64,000 nucleotides of DNA from Mycobacterium sp. 852002-51971_SCH5477799-a (GTDB lineage: Bacteria; Actinomycetota; Actinomycetes; Mycobacteriales; Mycobacteriaceae), in NCBI RefSeq assembly GCF_001667145.1, contig NZ_LZIF01000043.1, forward strand, positions 21,015 to 85,014, in the 5' to 3' direction. Numbering within the stretch: the stretch's first letter is position 1; each line of letters starts with the position of its first letter. Both the position numbers and the translations under genes were made by a program. The notes below the pieces were generated by a model. That model was not told the DNA's origin. It worked only from the letters and a program-made list of their open reading frames with translations, and searched no databases. Positions 33,760-42,752 of this stretch are shown here, piece after piece.

Positions 33760-34641
33760 TCAAACACGTGTCGCGGTGATGTATTCCGGGACGAATTCCG
33801 CGTCGCCGTTCCCCGTGTGCCGCCGCCTGCCCAGCCCCATCGCGCCCAGCAGTTCGGTGATGCCGAGCCTGGCCGTCCGCCAACCCTTCGACGCCAAATA
33901 CTCTGGCACATAGTGATATTCGCCGGGATAGGTCAGGCTGGCCAGGTCGACGTCCAGGCCGCGCCGCCGCCAGCCGTCGACGAAAGCGCGCTCGGCCCCG
34001 AGCCGCAACGGATTCCAGGTGGGCATGTGATCGGCGGTGAACCGGCTGCCCGCCGCGCTCGCTGCGGTGACGCCGTCCAGCAATCGATTCTGCTCCCCGG
34101 GCGGCAGGTACCCGACGAGCAACTGCTCGGCGACCCATACCGTGGGTCGGGCGGCGTCGAACCCGACCCTGCGCAGCGCCTCCGGCCAATCCTGGCCCAG
34201 GTCAATGCCGATCGCACAACGGTGGGTGGCCAATTCGGCGCCCAGCCCGCGCAGCACCTCGGCCTTGAGATCGAGCACTTGCGGCTGATCGATCTCATAC
34301 ACCGTGGTCCCGCGGGGCCACCACAACCGGTAGGGCCGGGTGTCCAGACCCGACGCCAGGATCACCACCTGCCGAATGCCCGCCCGGACGGCGTCGGCCA
34401 GGAATTCGTCCACGAACCGCGTGTGCGCCGCCAGCGCGTCCAGCAGCGCCGTAATCGCCGGGTCGTCGCCGTCGTCCTCGGCGAACACGTGGTCCCTGAT
34501 CGCCCGGGTGAGAAAGTCGATCCCGACGGCGCAAAGCAGCGGCTCGGCGAACGGATCGTTCAGCAGCCCCTTGTCGGTGGCCACCGCCCGCGCGGCCGCG
34601 CCGAACGTCGCGGTTACCGCCACGTCGGCCGCCTGCACCAT
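33760..34641 (-). CDS. SAM-dependent methyltransferase of the leucine carboxyl methyltransferase family
   Basis: 293-residue class I methyltransferase of the mycobacterially expanded PF04072 type. Family pattern: TATFGAAARAVATDKGLLND, PFAEPLLCAVGIDFLTRAI, HTRFVDEFLADAVRAGIRQ, VVILASGLDTRPYRLWWP (SAM motif I), VYEIDQPQVLDLKAEVL, WVAEQLLVGYLPP. ATG at 34641 (MVQAADVAVTAT) is chosen by family start. It lies 8 bp after the DUF3054 gene. Substrates are unknown for most members; several occur near lipid genes. Confidence 0.9.
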   Translation of the reverse strand: MVQAADVAVTATFGAAARAVATDKGLLNDPFAEPLLCAVGIDFLTRAIRDHVFAEDDGDDPAITALLDALAAHTRFVDEFLADAVRAGIRQVVILASGLDTRPYRLWWPRGTTVYEIDQPQVLDLKAEVLRGLGAELATHRCAIGIDLGQDWPEALRRVGFDAARPTVWVAEQLLVGYLPPGEQNRLLDGVTAASAAGSRFTADHMPTWNPLRLGAERAFVDGWRRRGLDVDLASLTYPGEYHYVPEYLASKGWRTARLGITELLGAMGLGRRRHTGNGDAEFVPEYITATRV

Positions 34642-34649
34642 TGGTCGCC

Positions 34650-35021
34650 TCAGACGCCGGAGCGACGCCGCAGGGTCAGCCCGGCGGCCACTCGCCAGCC
34701 CAGCAACAACAGCGCGGTGACCGTCGTCGCGACCACCACGAAGCTGGCCGCCACCCCCGCCGAGATCGCCTTGCGCAGCAGCATGCCGATGACCACGGTG
34801 CACAACCACACGACGACCCCCGTCGGGGCCAGCGCCGTCGGCCGCCGCCACCCGCGAGAGACGAGCCATCCGATGACCGTGCCGGTGAGAAACGGCCAGG
34901 CCGTCACGGCGATGCCGGTGACATTGAGGCCCTCGTCATGGCTGCGGCGCCCCACAGCGCAGAACACCAGAACCCCGACGACATCGACCGCGAGCCAGGC
35001 GGGCCGCTGGAGCCTAAGCAT
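34650..35021 (-). CDS. DUF3054 membrane protein
   Basis: 123-residue integral membrane protein with four hydrophobic helices (about 9-24, 35-54, 66-81, 88-112) and motifs AWLAVDVVGVLVFCAVGRRS and AWPFLTGTVIGWLVSRGWRR, the conserved core of DUF3054. Function is unknown. First gene of a minus-strand run with the methyltransferase and GNAT genes; divergent from the SDR gene by 69 bp. Confidence 0.88.
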   Translation of the reverse strand: MLRLQRPAWLAVDVVGVLVFCAVGRRSHDEGLNVTGIAVTAWPFLTGTVIGWLVSRGWRRPTALAPTGVVVWLCTVVIGMLLRKAISAGVAASFVVVATTVTALLLLGWRVAAGLTLRRRSGV

Positions 35022-35090
35022 GCAGGCAGACTACCGGGACGCCGCGCGAACCTTGACCGCGCAGCCGTGGTGAATCTAAATTCGTCCTCA

Positions 35091-35837
35091 ATGAATGCTC
35101 ATTCACAGGGCGGCCTGGCGGTGGTGACCGGCGCCGGCTCCGGCATCGGAAAGGCGATCGCGTTGGGCCTCGCCGCGCGGGGCGAGCGCGTGGTCGCCGC
35201 CGACCTCGACCGGGCGACGGCGTCGGTCACCGCCGACGAACGCCCAGACCTGATCACCGCGCTACCGGTGGACGTGGCCGACCCGGAACAGGTTGGCGCC
35301 CTGCGGGATCGGATCCACGCCGATCTCGGCGTGCCCAACATCGTCGTCAACGCGGCCGGATGGGACCGCACCGACCAATTCCTCAACGCCACACCGGAAT
35401 TCGCCCAGAAGGTGGTCGCCATCAACTACCTGGGGCCGGTGCACATCTGCTGGGCGTTCCTGCCGGGGATGATCGAGACGCACGGCGGCGGACGCGTGGT
35501 CAACCTGGCCAGTGACGCCGGCCGGGTGGGCAGCGCGGGCGAGAGCATCTACGCCGGCGCCAAGGGCGGGGTGATCGCCTTGACCAAGTCGCTGGCCCGC
35601 GAGATGGCTCGCCACCAGATCACCGTGAACTGCGTGTGCCCCGGCCCGACCGACACCCCGCTGTTTCACGCGCAGCCCGAGAAACTGCGGGAAGCACTGG
35701 TCAAGGCCATCCCGTTTCGCCGCCTGGCCCGGCCCGAGGAGGTCGCCGCGCCCGTGCTGTTCTTCGCCTCCGAGGCCGCCTCGTTCATCACCGGACAGGT
35801 GATCAGTGTGAGCGGCGGCCTGACGATGGCAGGCTGA
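35091..35837 (+). CDS. Short-chain dehydrogenase/reductase (3-oxoacyl reductase-like)
   Basis: 248-residue classical SDR: VVTGAGSGIGKAIALGLAAR (cofactor TGxxxGIG), AADLDR acid after beta2 suggesting NAD preference, VVNAAG, RVVNLASDAG with catalytic Ser, and YAGAKGG with Tyr and Lys. C-terminal ITGQVISVSGGLTMAG is usual. ATG at 35091 immediately precedes the fold. It opens an apparent operon with two acyl-CoA dehydrogenases and a TetR regulator (gap to fadE7 4 bp), suggesting a beta-oxidation step. Confidence 0.92.
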   Translation: MNAHSQGGLAVVTGAGSGIGKAIALGLAARGERVVAADLDRATASVTADERPDLITALPVDVADPEQVGALRDRIHADLGVPNIVVNAAGWDRTDQFLNATPEFAQKVVAINYLGPVHICWAFLPGMIETHGGGRVVNLASDAGRVGSAGESIYAGAKGGVIALTKSLAREMARHQITVNCVCPGPTDTPLFHAQPEKLREALVKAIPFRRLARPEEVAAPVLFFASEAASFITGQVISVSGGLTMAG

Positions 35838-35841
35838 TCAC

Positions 35842-37026
35842 ATGAGCACTCAGAGACCACCCGCCTTCGACCGCAACGATCCGCTCGGCCTGGACGCCTC
35901 GCTATCCAGCGACGAGCTTGCGGTCCGCGACACCGTGCGGGACTTCTGTGCCGAGCACGTCCTCCCGCACGTCGCGGAGTGGTTCGAAATCGGCGACCTT
36001 CCGGTCCGGGAGCTGGCCAAGGGGTTCGGGCAACTCGGCCTGCTGGGCATGCACCTGGACGGGTACGGCTGCGGCGGCGCCTCCGCCGTGCACTACGGCC
36101 TGGCCTGCACCGAGCTCGAGGCCGCCGACTCCGGTATCCGGTCGATGGTCTCGGTGCAGGGGTCGCTGGCGATGTTCGCGATCTGGAACTTCGGGTCCGA
36201 GGAGCAGAAGCAGGAATGGCTGCCCGGCATGGCCACCGGCGAGCTGCTCGGCTGCTTCGGCCTGACCGAACCCGACGTCGGCTCCGATCCCGCCGCGATG
36301 AAAACCCGGGCGCGCCAAGACGGTTCGGACTGGGTGCTGAACGGACGCAAGCTGTGGATCACCAACGGCTCGCTCGCCGACGTCGCGGTCGTCTGGGCCG
36401 CAACCGACGACGGGATCCGCGGTTTCATCGTGCCCACCAAGACGCCGGGCTTCAGCGCCAACACGATTCACCACAAGCTGTCGTTGCGGGCCTCGATCAC
36501 CAGCGAACTGGTGCTCGACGACGTGCGGGTGCCGGCCGAGGCGATGCTGCCCGAGGCCAAGGGGCTGCGCGGGCCGCTGTCGTGTCTATCCGAGGCCCGC
36601 TACGGGATCATCTGGGGTTCGATGGGAGCGGCGCGATCGGCCTGGCGGGCCGCGCTGGATTACGCCACGCAACGCACCCAGTTCGGCCGTCCCATCGCGG
36701 GTTTCCAGCTGACCCAGGCCAAGCTGGTCGACATGGCGGTCGAGCTGCACAAGGGCCAGCTGTTGTCGCTGCACCTCGGCCGCCTCAAGGACAGCGGCGG
36801 GTTGCGCCCCGAGCAGGTCAGCTTCGGCAAGCTCAACAACACCCGTGAGGCCATCAAGATTTGTCGGACCGCACGAACCATACTGGGCGGCAACGGGATA
36901 TCGCTGGAATACCCGGTCATCCGGCACATGGTGAACCTGGAATCGGTGCTGACCTACGAGGGCACGCCCGAGATGCATCAGCTGGTCCTCGGCCAGGCGT
37001 TCACCGGCAGCGACGCCTTCCGCTGA
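35842..37026 (+). CDS. fadE7: Acyl-CoA dehydrogenase FadE7, glutaryl-CoA dehydrogenase-like
   Basis: FAD acyl-CoA dehydrogenase of 394 residues. Resemblance to glutaryl-CoA dehydrogenases is strong: GIRSMVSVQGSLAMFAIWNF, LLGCFGLTEPDVGSDPAAMK, RKLWITNGSLADVAVVWA, QRTQFGRPIAGFQLTQAKLV, ILGGNGISLEYPVIRHMVNL and TYEGTPEMHQLVLGQ with the catalytic Glu in YEGT. It could act on glutaryl-CoA or another acyl-CoA. Position beside the Rv0398c-like gene supports Rv0400c orthology. Four bp after the SDR stop; translational coupling likely. Confidence 0.93.
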   Translation: MSTQRPPAFDRNDPLGLDASLSSDELAVRDTVRDFCAEHVLPHVAEWFEIGDLPVRELAKGFGQLGLLGMHLDGYGCGGASAVHYGLACTELEAADSGIRSMVSVQGSLAMFAIWNFGSEEQKQEWLPGMATGELLGCFGLTEPDVGSDPAAMKTRARQDGSDWVLNGRKLWITNGSLADVAVVWAATDDGIRGFIVPTKTPGFSANTIHHKLSLRASITSELVLDDVRVPAEAMLPEAKGLRGPLSCLSEARYGIIWGSMGAARSAWRAALDYATQRTQFGRPIAGFQLTQAKLVDMAVELHKGQLLSLHLGRLKDSGGLRPEQVSFGKLNNTREAIKICRTARTILGGNGISLEYPVIRHMVNLESVLTYEGTPEMHQLVLGQAFTGSDAFR

Positions 37027-37036
37027 CAGGAGACCG

Positions 37037-38185
37037 ATGGCCACACACCTGGAGTACACGTCCGAGCACCACCAGTTCCGGGAGCTGGTAAGCGATTTCG
37101 TGCGGCAGATGGTCGTGCCCAATCACGAGAAGTGGGAACGGGACGGCCAGTGGGATCGCTCGCTGTTCATCGAGGCGGGCAAACTCGGGCTGCTGGGCAT
37201 CTCGGTGCCCGAGCATCTCGGCGGCCCGGGCGTGCACGATTTCCGCTACAACGCGATCGTGATCGACGAACTGCAGCGCGCGGGTGCCGCCGCCGAGGCC
37301 ATCGCCGTCACGCTGCAAAACGATGTCGTGCTGCCCTATCTCACCGATCTGACCACGCCCGAACAGCAACAGCGCTGGCTGCCCGGCGTGGTCACCGGCG
37401 AAACGGTGCTCGCCATCGCGATGACAGAACCCGGCACCGGCAGCGATCTGGCCGGGATCCGCACGACGGCGGTGCGCGACGGTGACGACTACGTCGTCAA
37501 CGGCGCCAAGACGTTCATCTCCAACGGGCAGATCGGCGATCTGTTCGTCATCGCGGTGCGCACTTCGCCGGACCGCCACCAGGGGCTGTCGCTGCTTGTC
37601 GTCGACCCCGCCACACCCGGCTTCTCCCGCGGCCGCAACCTGGAGAAGATCGGCCTGCACGCCCAGGACACCAGCGAACTCACCTTCGCCGATATGCGGG
37701 TGCCGAGGGCCAATCTGCTCGAAGGCGAAGGCAGGGGTTTCTACCAGCTGATGAAGAACCTGCCTCAGGAGCGGCTGGCGCTCGGGGTGGGAGCGGTGGC
37801 CGCCGCCGAAGGCATTCTGGCCGAGACCCTGCACTACGTGCGCGACCGCACGGCATTCGGCTCACCGATCGCCAGCTTCCAGAACAGCCAGTTCGTGCTC
37901 GCCGAGCTCGCAACCGAAATCGACATCGCCCGTACGTATCTCGACGACTGCCTGGCCGAGCACCTATCCGGTGAGCTGACCGCCGCGCGCGCCGCCCGGC
38001 TGAAGTGGTGGACCACCGACCTGCAGGTGCGCACCGCCGACCGCTGCCTGCAGTTGCACGGCGGATATGGCTACATGCGTGAATACAGCGTGGCGCGCGC
38101 CTTCGTCGACGCCCGCATTCAGACCATCTACGGCGGCACCAACGAGATCATGAAGACGATCATCGCCAAGGACCTGGGCATCTGA
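37037..38185 (+). CDS. Acyl-CoA dehydrogenase, medium/long-chain type
   Basis: 382-residue FadE-type flavoenzyme. Motifs: LGISVPEHLGGPGVHDFRYN, VLAIAMTEPGTGSDLAGIRT, YVVNGAKTFISNGQIGDLFV, RTAFGSPIASFQNSQFVLAE, LQLHGGYGYMREYSVARAFV, QTIYGGTNEIMKTIIAKDL; the Glu in GGTNEIMK is at the usual catalytic position. A good Shine-Dalgarno (CAGGAGA) lies 6-8 nt upstream. Third gene of the SDR-ACAD-ACAD-TetR cluster; its acyl substrate is unknown. Confidence 0.92.
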   Translation: MATHLEYTSEHHQFRELVSDFVRQMVVPNHEKWERDGQWDRSLFIEAGKLGLLGISVPEHLGGPGVHDFRYNAIVIDELQRAGAAAEAIAVTLQNDVVLPYLTDLTTPEQQQRWLPGVVTGETVLAIAMTEPGTGSDLAGIRTTAVRDGDDYVVNGAKTFISNGQIGDLFVIAVRTSPDRHQGLSLLVVDPATPGFSRGRNLEKIGLHAQDTSELTFADMRVPRANLLEGEGRGFYQLMKNLPQERLALGVGAVAAAEGILAETLHYVRDRTAFGSPIASFQNSQFVLAELATEIDIARTYLDDCLAEHLSGELTAARAARLKWWTTDLQVRTADRCLQLHGGYGYMREYSVARAFVDARIQTIYGGTNEIMKTIIAKDLGI

Positions 38186-38192
38186 GGTCTAC

Positions 38193-38855
38193 ATGGTCAC
38201 CGATTACAGCGATCTTCCCGCCGAGGAGGCCGTGCGCGCGGCCCGGGCCAGCTCGCGGCGGCGCCAGGTGCTGGATGCCGCGGTCAAGGTCATGGGCCGC
38301 AACGGGTTTCACCAGATGTCCATGCAGGACCTGGCCGCCGAGGCCAAGGTCAGCGTCGGCCTGATCTACAAATACTTCGGCGGCAAGGAGGACCTGCTGC
38401 TCGCGACGATCGTGCGGATCCTCGACGTGTTCCGCGATCAGCTGGCACCGGTCATCGCGGCCGCCGGCGACGACGTCGTCGACCAGTTGACCGCGGGCGT
38501 GCGCCGCTATGTCCAGATCGTCGACGAGAACCTCGACGGCGTGGTGCTGACCTATCGGGAGAGCCGCACCCTCGGGCCGCCCGGCCGCGCTCGGATCAAG
38601 GATCTCGAAATCGCCAGCGCGGCACCGCTGCGCGCGGTGATCGAGGACGGCATCGCCCAGGGGATCTTTCGCGCCGTCGACGTCGACCTCATCGTTTTCG
38701 ACATCATGCTGCTCGCCCACGGCTGGGCGCTCAAGCAGTGGCACTTCGGGACGATCTACAGCGTCGATCAGTACATCGCGTTGCAGACCCGGCACGTGCT
38801 GACCGGATTGATCGCCGACGATCGCCGCGCCGACTACCCGCACGTGCTGAAATAA
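38193..38855 (+). CDS. TetR family transcriptional regulator
   Basis: 220-residue TetR regulator. The N-terminal helix-turn-helix is SSRRRQVLDAAVKVMGRNGF, then HQMSMQDLAAEAKVSVGLIY, KYFGGKEDLLLATIV. The C-terminal ligand domain is TetR_C-like without specific markers. It ends the SDR/acyl-CoA dehydrogenase run, 7 bp after the previous stop, which suggests it controls these genes in response to an acyl-CoA or related metabolite. No clear palindrome was noted in the 69-bp gap before the SDR gene. Confidence 0.92.
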   Translation: MVTDYSDLPAEEAVRAARASSRRRQVLDAAVKVMGRNGFHQMSMQDLAAEAKVSVGLIYKYFGGKEDLLLATIVRILDVFRDQLAPVIAAAGDDVVDQLTAGVRRYVQIVDENLDGVVLTYRESRTLGPPGRARIKDLEIASAAPLRAVIEDGIAQGIFRAVDVDLIVFDIMLLAHGWALKQWHFGTIYSVDQYIALQTRHVLTGLIADDRRADYPHVLK

Positions 38856-38860
38856 GGGTC

Positions 38861-39472
38861 ATGAGACGCACCGCCCTCCCGATTCGCAGCATGGTCGCGC
38901 TGCTGGCCCTGGGCGCCGTCACCGGTATGCCCACGGCGGGTGCCGATGCCACGCTGCCCGCGATGACGTCCAGCGGCGCCGGCCCGATCATCGGCGGCGG
39001 CAGCAACGCCGGGATCGCGCAACAGCTGTTCAGCTTCGGCAAGCCTGACGTGCAGGAGGTTGACGGCTCGGACGCCGCGCAATTCATCACGACCGCCGCC
39101 GAGAGCACGAGTTCGCAACTGGCCGCGCCCTTCTCGCTGATGCGCCGGGCGCTGGCGTGCCAGACCAACAATGCCGGATTCGGGGCGCGGGCCTATCGGC
39201 GCAGCGATGGGCAGTGGGGAGGCGCGATGGTGGTCGCGGCCAAGGCCGCCACCCCGAACGTCGACGGCCTGGTCGCCTGCGCCAAGACCAATTGGCGCAG
39301 AGCCACGGCCGGCACGCCGAGTTCGCTCTGCGACTCCGGTTGGAGCACCCCGAACACCTTCGAGAGCCGCCGCGGCGAGACTTACTACGTCTTGCTCGCC
39401 GGCACCGCCAACGACTTCTGCACCGCGGTCAACGGAAAATTCAGGGACAACTCCAACGGCTGGCCTTTCTAG
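38861..39472 (+). CDS. Secreted protein, Rv0398c-like
   Basis: 203-residue exported protein with signal peptide (MVALLALGAVTGMPTAGADA, cleavage after about residue 27). The mature part contains ARALACQTNNAG-like and VACAKTNWR, SSLCDSGW and NDFCTAVNG cysteines, so four Cys that may pair. No enzyme family is recognised. ATG lies 5 bp after the TetR stop, so it may be part of the same transcript, but a link to fatty acid degradation is not evident. Position after fadE7 matches Rv0398c. Confidence 0.85.
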   Translation: MRRTALPIRSMVALLALGAVTGMPTAGADATLPAMTSSGAGPIIGGGSNAGIAQQLFSFGKPDVQEVDGSDAAQFITTAAESTSSQLAAPFSLMRRALACQTNNAGFGARAYRRSDGQWGGAMVVAAKAATPNVDGLVACAKTNWRRATAGTPSSLCDSGWSTPNTFESRRGETYYVLLAGTANDFCTAVNGKFRDNSNGWPF

Positions 39473-39537
39473 GGGGCAGCGGAGTCATAGGCTGGGGATG
39501 CGCCCAGGGGGCTTGCGGAAAGACAGAAGGGGTGAGC

Positions 39538-40917
39538 ATGTCGCGTCATCACGTCGTCATCATCGGAAGCGGATTCGGCGGGCTGAACGCGGCCAAGGCA
39601 CTCAGGAGGGCCGACGTCGACGTCACCCTGATCTCGAAGACGACGACCCACCTGTTCCAGCCGTTGCTGTACCAAGTGGCCACCGGCATCCTGTCCGAGG
39701 GCGACATCGCCCCGACCACCCGGCTGATCCTGCGGCGGCAGAAGAACGTCCGGGTGCTGTGGGGCGAGGTCAACGAGATCGACCTGACGGCGAAGACGGT
39801 CACGTCGCACCTGATGGGAATGCATACTGTGACGCCCTTCGACAGCCTCATCGTGGCCGCGGGCGCGCAGCAGTCGTACTTCGGGAATGACCAGTACGCG
39901 GCCTTCGCGCCCGGGATGAAAAGCGTCGACGACGCCCTCGAGCTGCGGGCCCGCATCCTCGGCGCGTTCGAGGCAGCCGAGGTCGCCACCGATCCGGCCG
40001 AGCGGCAACGCCGCCTGACGTTCGTGGTCGTCGGCGCCGGGCCGACCGGGGTCGAGCTGGCCGGTGAGATCGTCCAGCTCGCCGAGCGCACCCTGGCCGG
40101 GGCGTTCCGGACGATCACCCCCAGCGAATGTCGCGTCATCCTGCTCGACGCGGCACCCGCGGTGCTGCCACCGATGGGCCCCAAACTCGGTATCAAGGCA
40201 CAACGCCGGTTGCAGAAGATGGACGTCGAGATTCAGCTCAACGCGATGGTGACCGCGGTGGACTACATGGGCATCACGGTCAAGGAGAAGGACGGCGGCG
40301 AGCGGCGCATCGAATGTGCGTGCAAGGTGTGGGCCGCGGGCGTGCAGGCCAGCTCACTGGGCGCGATGCTCGCCGAGCAGTCCGACGGAACCGAGACCGA
40401 CCGCGCCGGCCGGGTGATCGTCGAGCCCGATCTCAGCATCAAGGGGCATCCGTACGTGTTCGTCGTCGGCGACCTGATGTCGGTGCCCGACGTCCCCGGC
40501 ATGGCGCAGGGCGCGATCCAGGGGGCGCACTACGTCACCAAGCTCATCAAGCAGGCGGTGAAGGGCCAGGACGATCCCGCCAACCGCAAGCCGTTCAAAT
40601 ACTTCGACAAGGGCAGCATGGCGCTGATCTCGCGGTACAGCGCCGTCGCGAAGGTCGGCAAGCTGGAGTTCGGCGGCTTCATCGCCTGGCTGGCGTGGCT
40701 GGTGTTGCACCTGTACTACCTGGTCGGCCATCGCAACCGCATCGCCGCGATGTTCGCCTGGGGGATCTCGTTCCTGGGCCGCACCCGCGGCCAGATGGCG
40801 ATCACCAGCCAGATGATGTACGCCCGTCCGGTGGTGGACTGGGTGGAGCAGCAAGCGCAGGGGGGAACCCTGGCGGCGGCCGACCGCCTCGACGCGGCCG
40901 AGAAACAGGCCGGTTAG
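39538..40917 (+). CDS. ndhA: Type II NADH dehydrogenase (NdhA)
   Basis: Membrane-peripheral, non-proton-pumping NADH:menaquinone oxidoreductase of 459 residues. Two dinucleotide folds are seen, HVVIIGSGFGGLNAAKALRR and FVVVGAGPTGVELAGEIVQL, plus QPLLYQVATGILSEGDIAPT for the quinone side, IVAAGAQQSYFGNDQYA, and PYVFVVGDLM for FAD. The C-terminal FIAWLAWLVLHLYYLVGHRN is the membrane anchor. ATG at 39538 with AGAAGG 7 nt upstream is chosen over GTG at 39532. Neighbouring metZ identifies it as ndhA rather than ndh. Its stop overlaps the metZ stop by 3 bp. Confidence 0.95.
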   Translation: MSRHHVVIIGSGFGGLNAAKALRRADVDVTLISKTTTHLFQPLLYQVATGILSEGDIAPTTRLILRRQKNVRVLWGEVNEIDLTAKTVTSHLMGMHTVTPFDSLIVAAGAQQSYFGNDQYAAFAPGMKSVDDALELRARILGAFEAAEVATDPAERQRRLTFVVVGAGPTGVELAGEIVQLAERTLAGAFRTITPSECRVILLDAAPAVLPPMGPKLGIKAQRRLQKMDVEIQLNAMVTAVDYMGITVKEKDGGERRIECACKVWAAGVQASSLGAMLAEQSDGTETDRAGRVIVEPDLSIKGHPYVFVVGDLMSVPDVPGMAQGAIQGAHYVTKLIKQAVKGQDDPANRKPFKYFDKGSMALISRYSAVAKVGKLEFGGFIAWLAWLVLHLYYLVGHRNRIAAMFAWGISFLGRTRGQMAITSQMMYARPVVDWVEQQAQGGTLAAADRLDAAEKQAG

Positions 40918-42140
40918 CTCAGCGCCTGATCGATGTCCGCGATCAGATCGTCGGTGCCCTCCAGGCCGACCGAGATCCGGACCACGCCGTCACCGAGCCC
41001 GATCGCCGCGCGACCCTCCGGGCCCATCGCCCGGTGCGTGGTGGTCGCGGGATGCGTGACAAGGGATTTGGCGTCGCCGAGATTGTTCGAGATGTCGATC
41101 AGCTGAAGCTTGTCCAGCACCTCGAAGGCCCGTTGCTTGGCCTTGTCGTCGGGGCAGTCGAGCGCGAACGTGATCACCGTTCCCCCGCCGGACATCTGGC
41201 GCTTGGCCAAGTCGTACTGCGGGTGCGAGGACAGATACGGGTAGCGGACCCAACTCACCGCCGGATGGTCCTCGAGAAATTCTGCAATCCGGAAGGCCGA
41301 GTTGTTGCTGTGTTCCACCCGGACCGCCATGGTCTCAAGCCCTTTCACCAGCACCCAGGCGTTGAATGCGCTCATCGCCGGGCCGGTGTGCCGCATCAGT
41401 TTCTGCACCGGACCGTCGATGTACTCCTTGTCGCCCAGGATGGCCCCGCCGAGCACCCGACCCTGACCGTCGATGTGCTTGGTGGCGGAGTACACCACCA
41501 CGTCAACGCCGAGCGAAATACCCTGCTGCAGAAGCGGTGTCGCAAACACGTTGTCCAACACCACTTTTGCGCCCGCGGCGTGCGCAAGCTCGCTCACCGC
41601 GGTGATGTCGACCAGCGATTGCATGGGGTTTGACGGTGTCTCGAAGAACACCGCAGTGGTGGGCACCGACAACGCCTGCTCCCACTGCGCCAGGTCGTCG
41701 CCGTCGACGAAGACGGTTTCGACGCCCCAACGAGGCAGGATCTCGTTGCACACCACGAAACACGAGCCGAACAGGCTGCGCGATGCGACCAGCCGGTCCC
41801 CCGCGCCCAGCAGCGCGCCCAACGAGGTGAACACCGCCGCCATGCCGCTCGCGGTGGCGAAGGCCGCCGGGGCCCCTTCGAGCAGGCGCAGCCGCTCCTC
41901 GAACATCGTCACGGTCGGGTTCCCGTAGCGCGAGTAGACGAAGCGGTCCACCTCGCCGGTGAACGAGCCCTCCGCAACCGCCGCCGACTCGTAGACGTAG
42001 CCCGATGTCAGGAACATCCCCTCGGCGGTCTCGTCGAAATTCGAACGCAACAGCCCGCCGCGCACGCCGATGGTCGCCTGGCTGACTCCGTCGGGCAGCG
42101 CAGCGGGCACGCGAACGGAATTGTCGTCGGCTGGGGTCAT
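40914..42140 (-). CDS. metZ: O-succinylhomoserine sulfhydrylase MetZ
   Basis: PLP enzyme forming homocysteine from O-succinylhomoserine and sulfide; 408 residues. Signatures: YVYESAAVAEGSFTGEVDRF, VYSRYGNPTVTMFEERLRLL, ATASGMAAVFTSL, FFETPSNPMQSLVDI, VLDNVFATPLLQQGISLGVD and VVYSATKHIDGQGRVLGGAI with the PLP Lys in SATKHIDG. ATG at 42140 is 7 bp after the rhodanese gene. The pair suggests sulfur delivery for methionine synthesis. Confidence 0.96.
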   Translation of the reverse strand: MTPADDNSVRVPAALPDGVSQATIGVRGGLLRSNFDETAEGMFLTSGYVYESAAVAEGSFTGEVDRFVYSRYGNPTVTMFEERLRLLEGAPAAFATASGMAAVFTSLGALLGAGDRLVASRSLFGSCFVVCNEILPRWGVETVFVDGDDLAQWEQALSVPTTAVFFETPSNPMQSLVDITAVSELAHAAGAKVVLDNVFATPLLQQGISLGVDVVVYSATKHIDGQGRVLGGAILGDKEYIDGPVQKLMRHTGPAMSAFNAWVLVKGLETMAVRVEHSNNSAFRIAEFLEDHPAVSWVRYPYLSSHPQYDLAKRQMSGGGTVITFALDCPDDKAKQRAFEVLDKLQLIDISNNLGDAKSLVTHPATTTHRAMGPEGRAAIGLGDGVVRISVGLEGTDDLIADIDQALS

Positions 42141-42147
42141 CGCCGGT

Positions 42148-42588
42148 TCAGCCCTGTTTCCAAGGCAATCCGATGGCGCGCCAGCCCGTTTCGCCTCGGT
42201 GACCGTTGGCATCGAGTTGGCCCTCGAAGCCGTCCACAATGTTGTAAGCCGGCGTGATGCCCAGCTCGGTCGCGACCTCGGCGGCGCCGATGGAGCGGTT
42301 TCCGGAGCGACACAAGAACAACACCGGGCGCTGCGCGCCGGTTTCGGCCGGCGCCACCTGCTCGCGCAGTTGGTCGGCGAAGTTCGCGTTGCGCTGTCCG
42401 TCGGAGGAATTCCACTCCAGGAACAACACCTCACGGCCGAGGCTGGACAGATCGGGCACACCGACGAAGCGCCATTCGGCGTCGGTGCGCACGTCGACCA
42501 GCACGGCGTCGGGGTTGTCGCTGAGCAGCTTCCATGCCTCAAGGGGCGAGATGTCCCCGGCATAGGAGTGTGCGTGCTCTGTGCTCAT
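42148..42588 (-). CDS. Rhodanese-domain sulfurtransferase (Rv0390-like)
   Basis: Single rhodanese domain of 146 residues with the active loop FLCRSGNRSI; Cys93 is the persulfide residue. Other features: PDAVLVDVRTDAEWRFVGVP and IVDGFEGQLDANGHRGETGW. ATG at 42588 has AGGGAA 7 nt upstream, so it is preferred to the ATG five codons earlier. It is 7 bp upstream of metZ and on the same strand, suggesting supply of reactive sulfur to homocysteine synthesis. Confidence 0.92.
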   Translation of the reverse strand: MSTEHAHSYAGDISPLEAWKLLSDNPDAVLVDVRTDAEWRFVGVPDLSSLGREVLFLEWNSSDGQRNANFADQLREQVAPAETGAQRPVLFLCRSGNRSIGAAEVATELGITPAYNIVDGFEGQLDANGHRGETGWRAIGLPWKQG

Positions 42589-42752
42589 GCTCGATTCCCT
42601 CATTGTCCGTTGTCAGCCACCCTATCCGCGCCCGGGCGGTCAAGCCCCGGCCGGATCGCCCCCGGCCCGGCAGCGGTATCTGACCTGCGATCGTATCGAG
42701 GCCGTCGCCACCCCCAGCTGGCGGTGGTCGGTTCCCCCGAGCCGCCGCGAGC

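Noticed and set aside
42589..42752. Possible small gene or riboswitch between purT and the rhodanese gene
   Set aside because: GC-rich sequence without a Shine-Dalgarno/start pair, conserved aptamer landmarks or a clear terminator.
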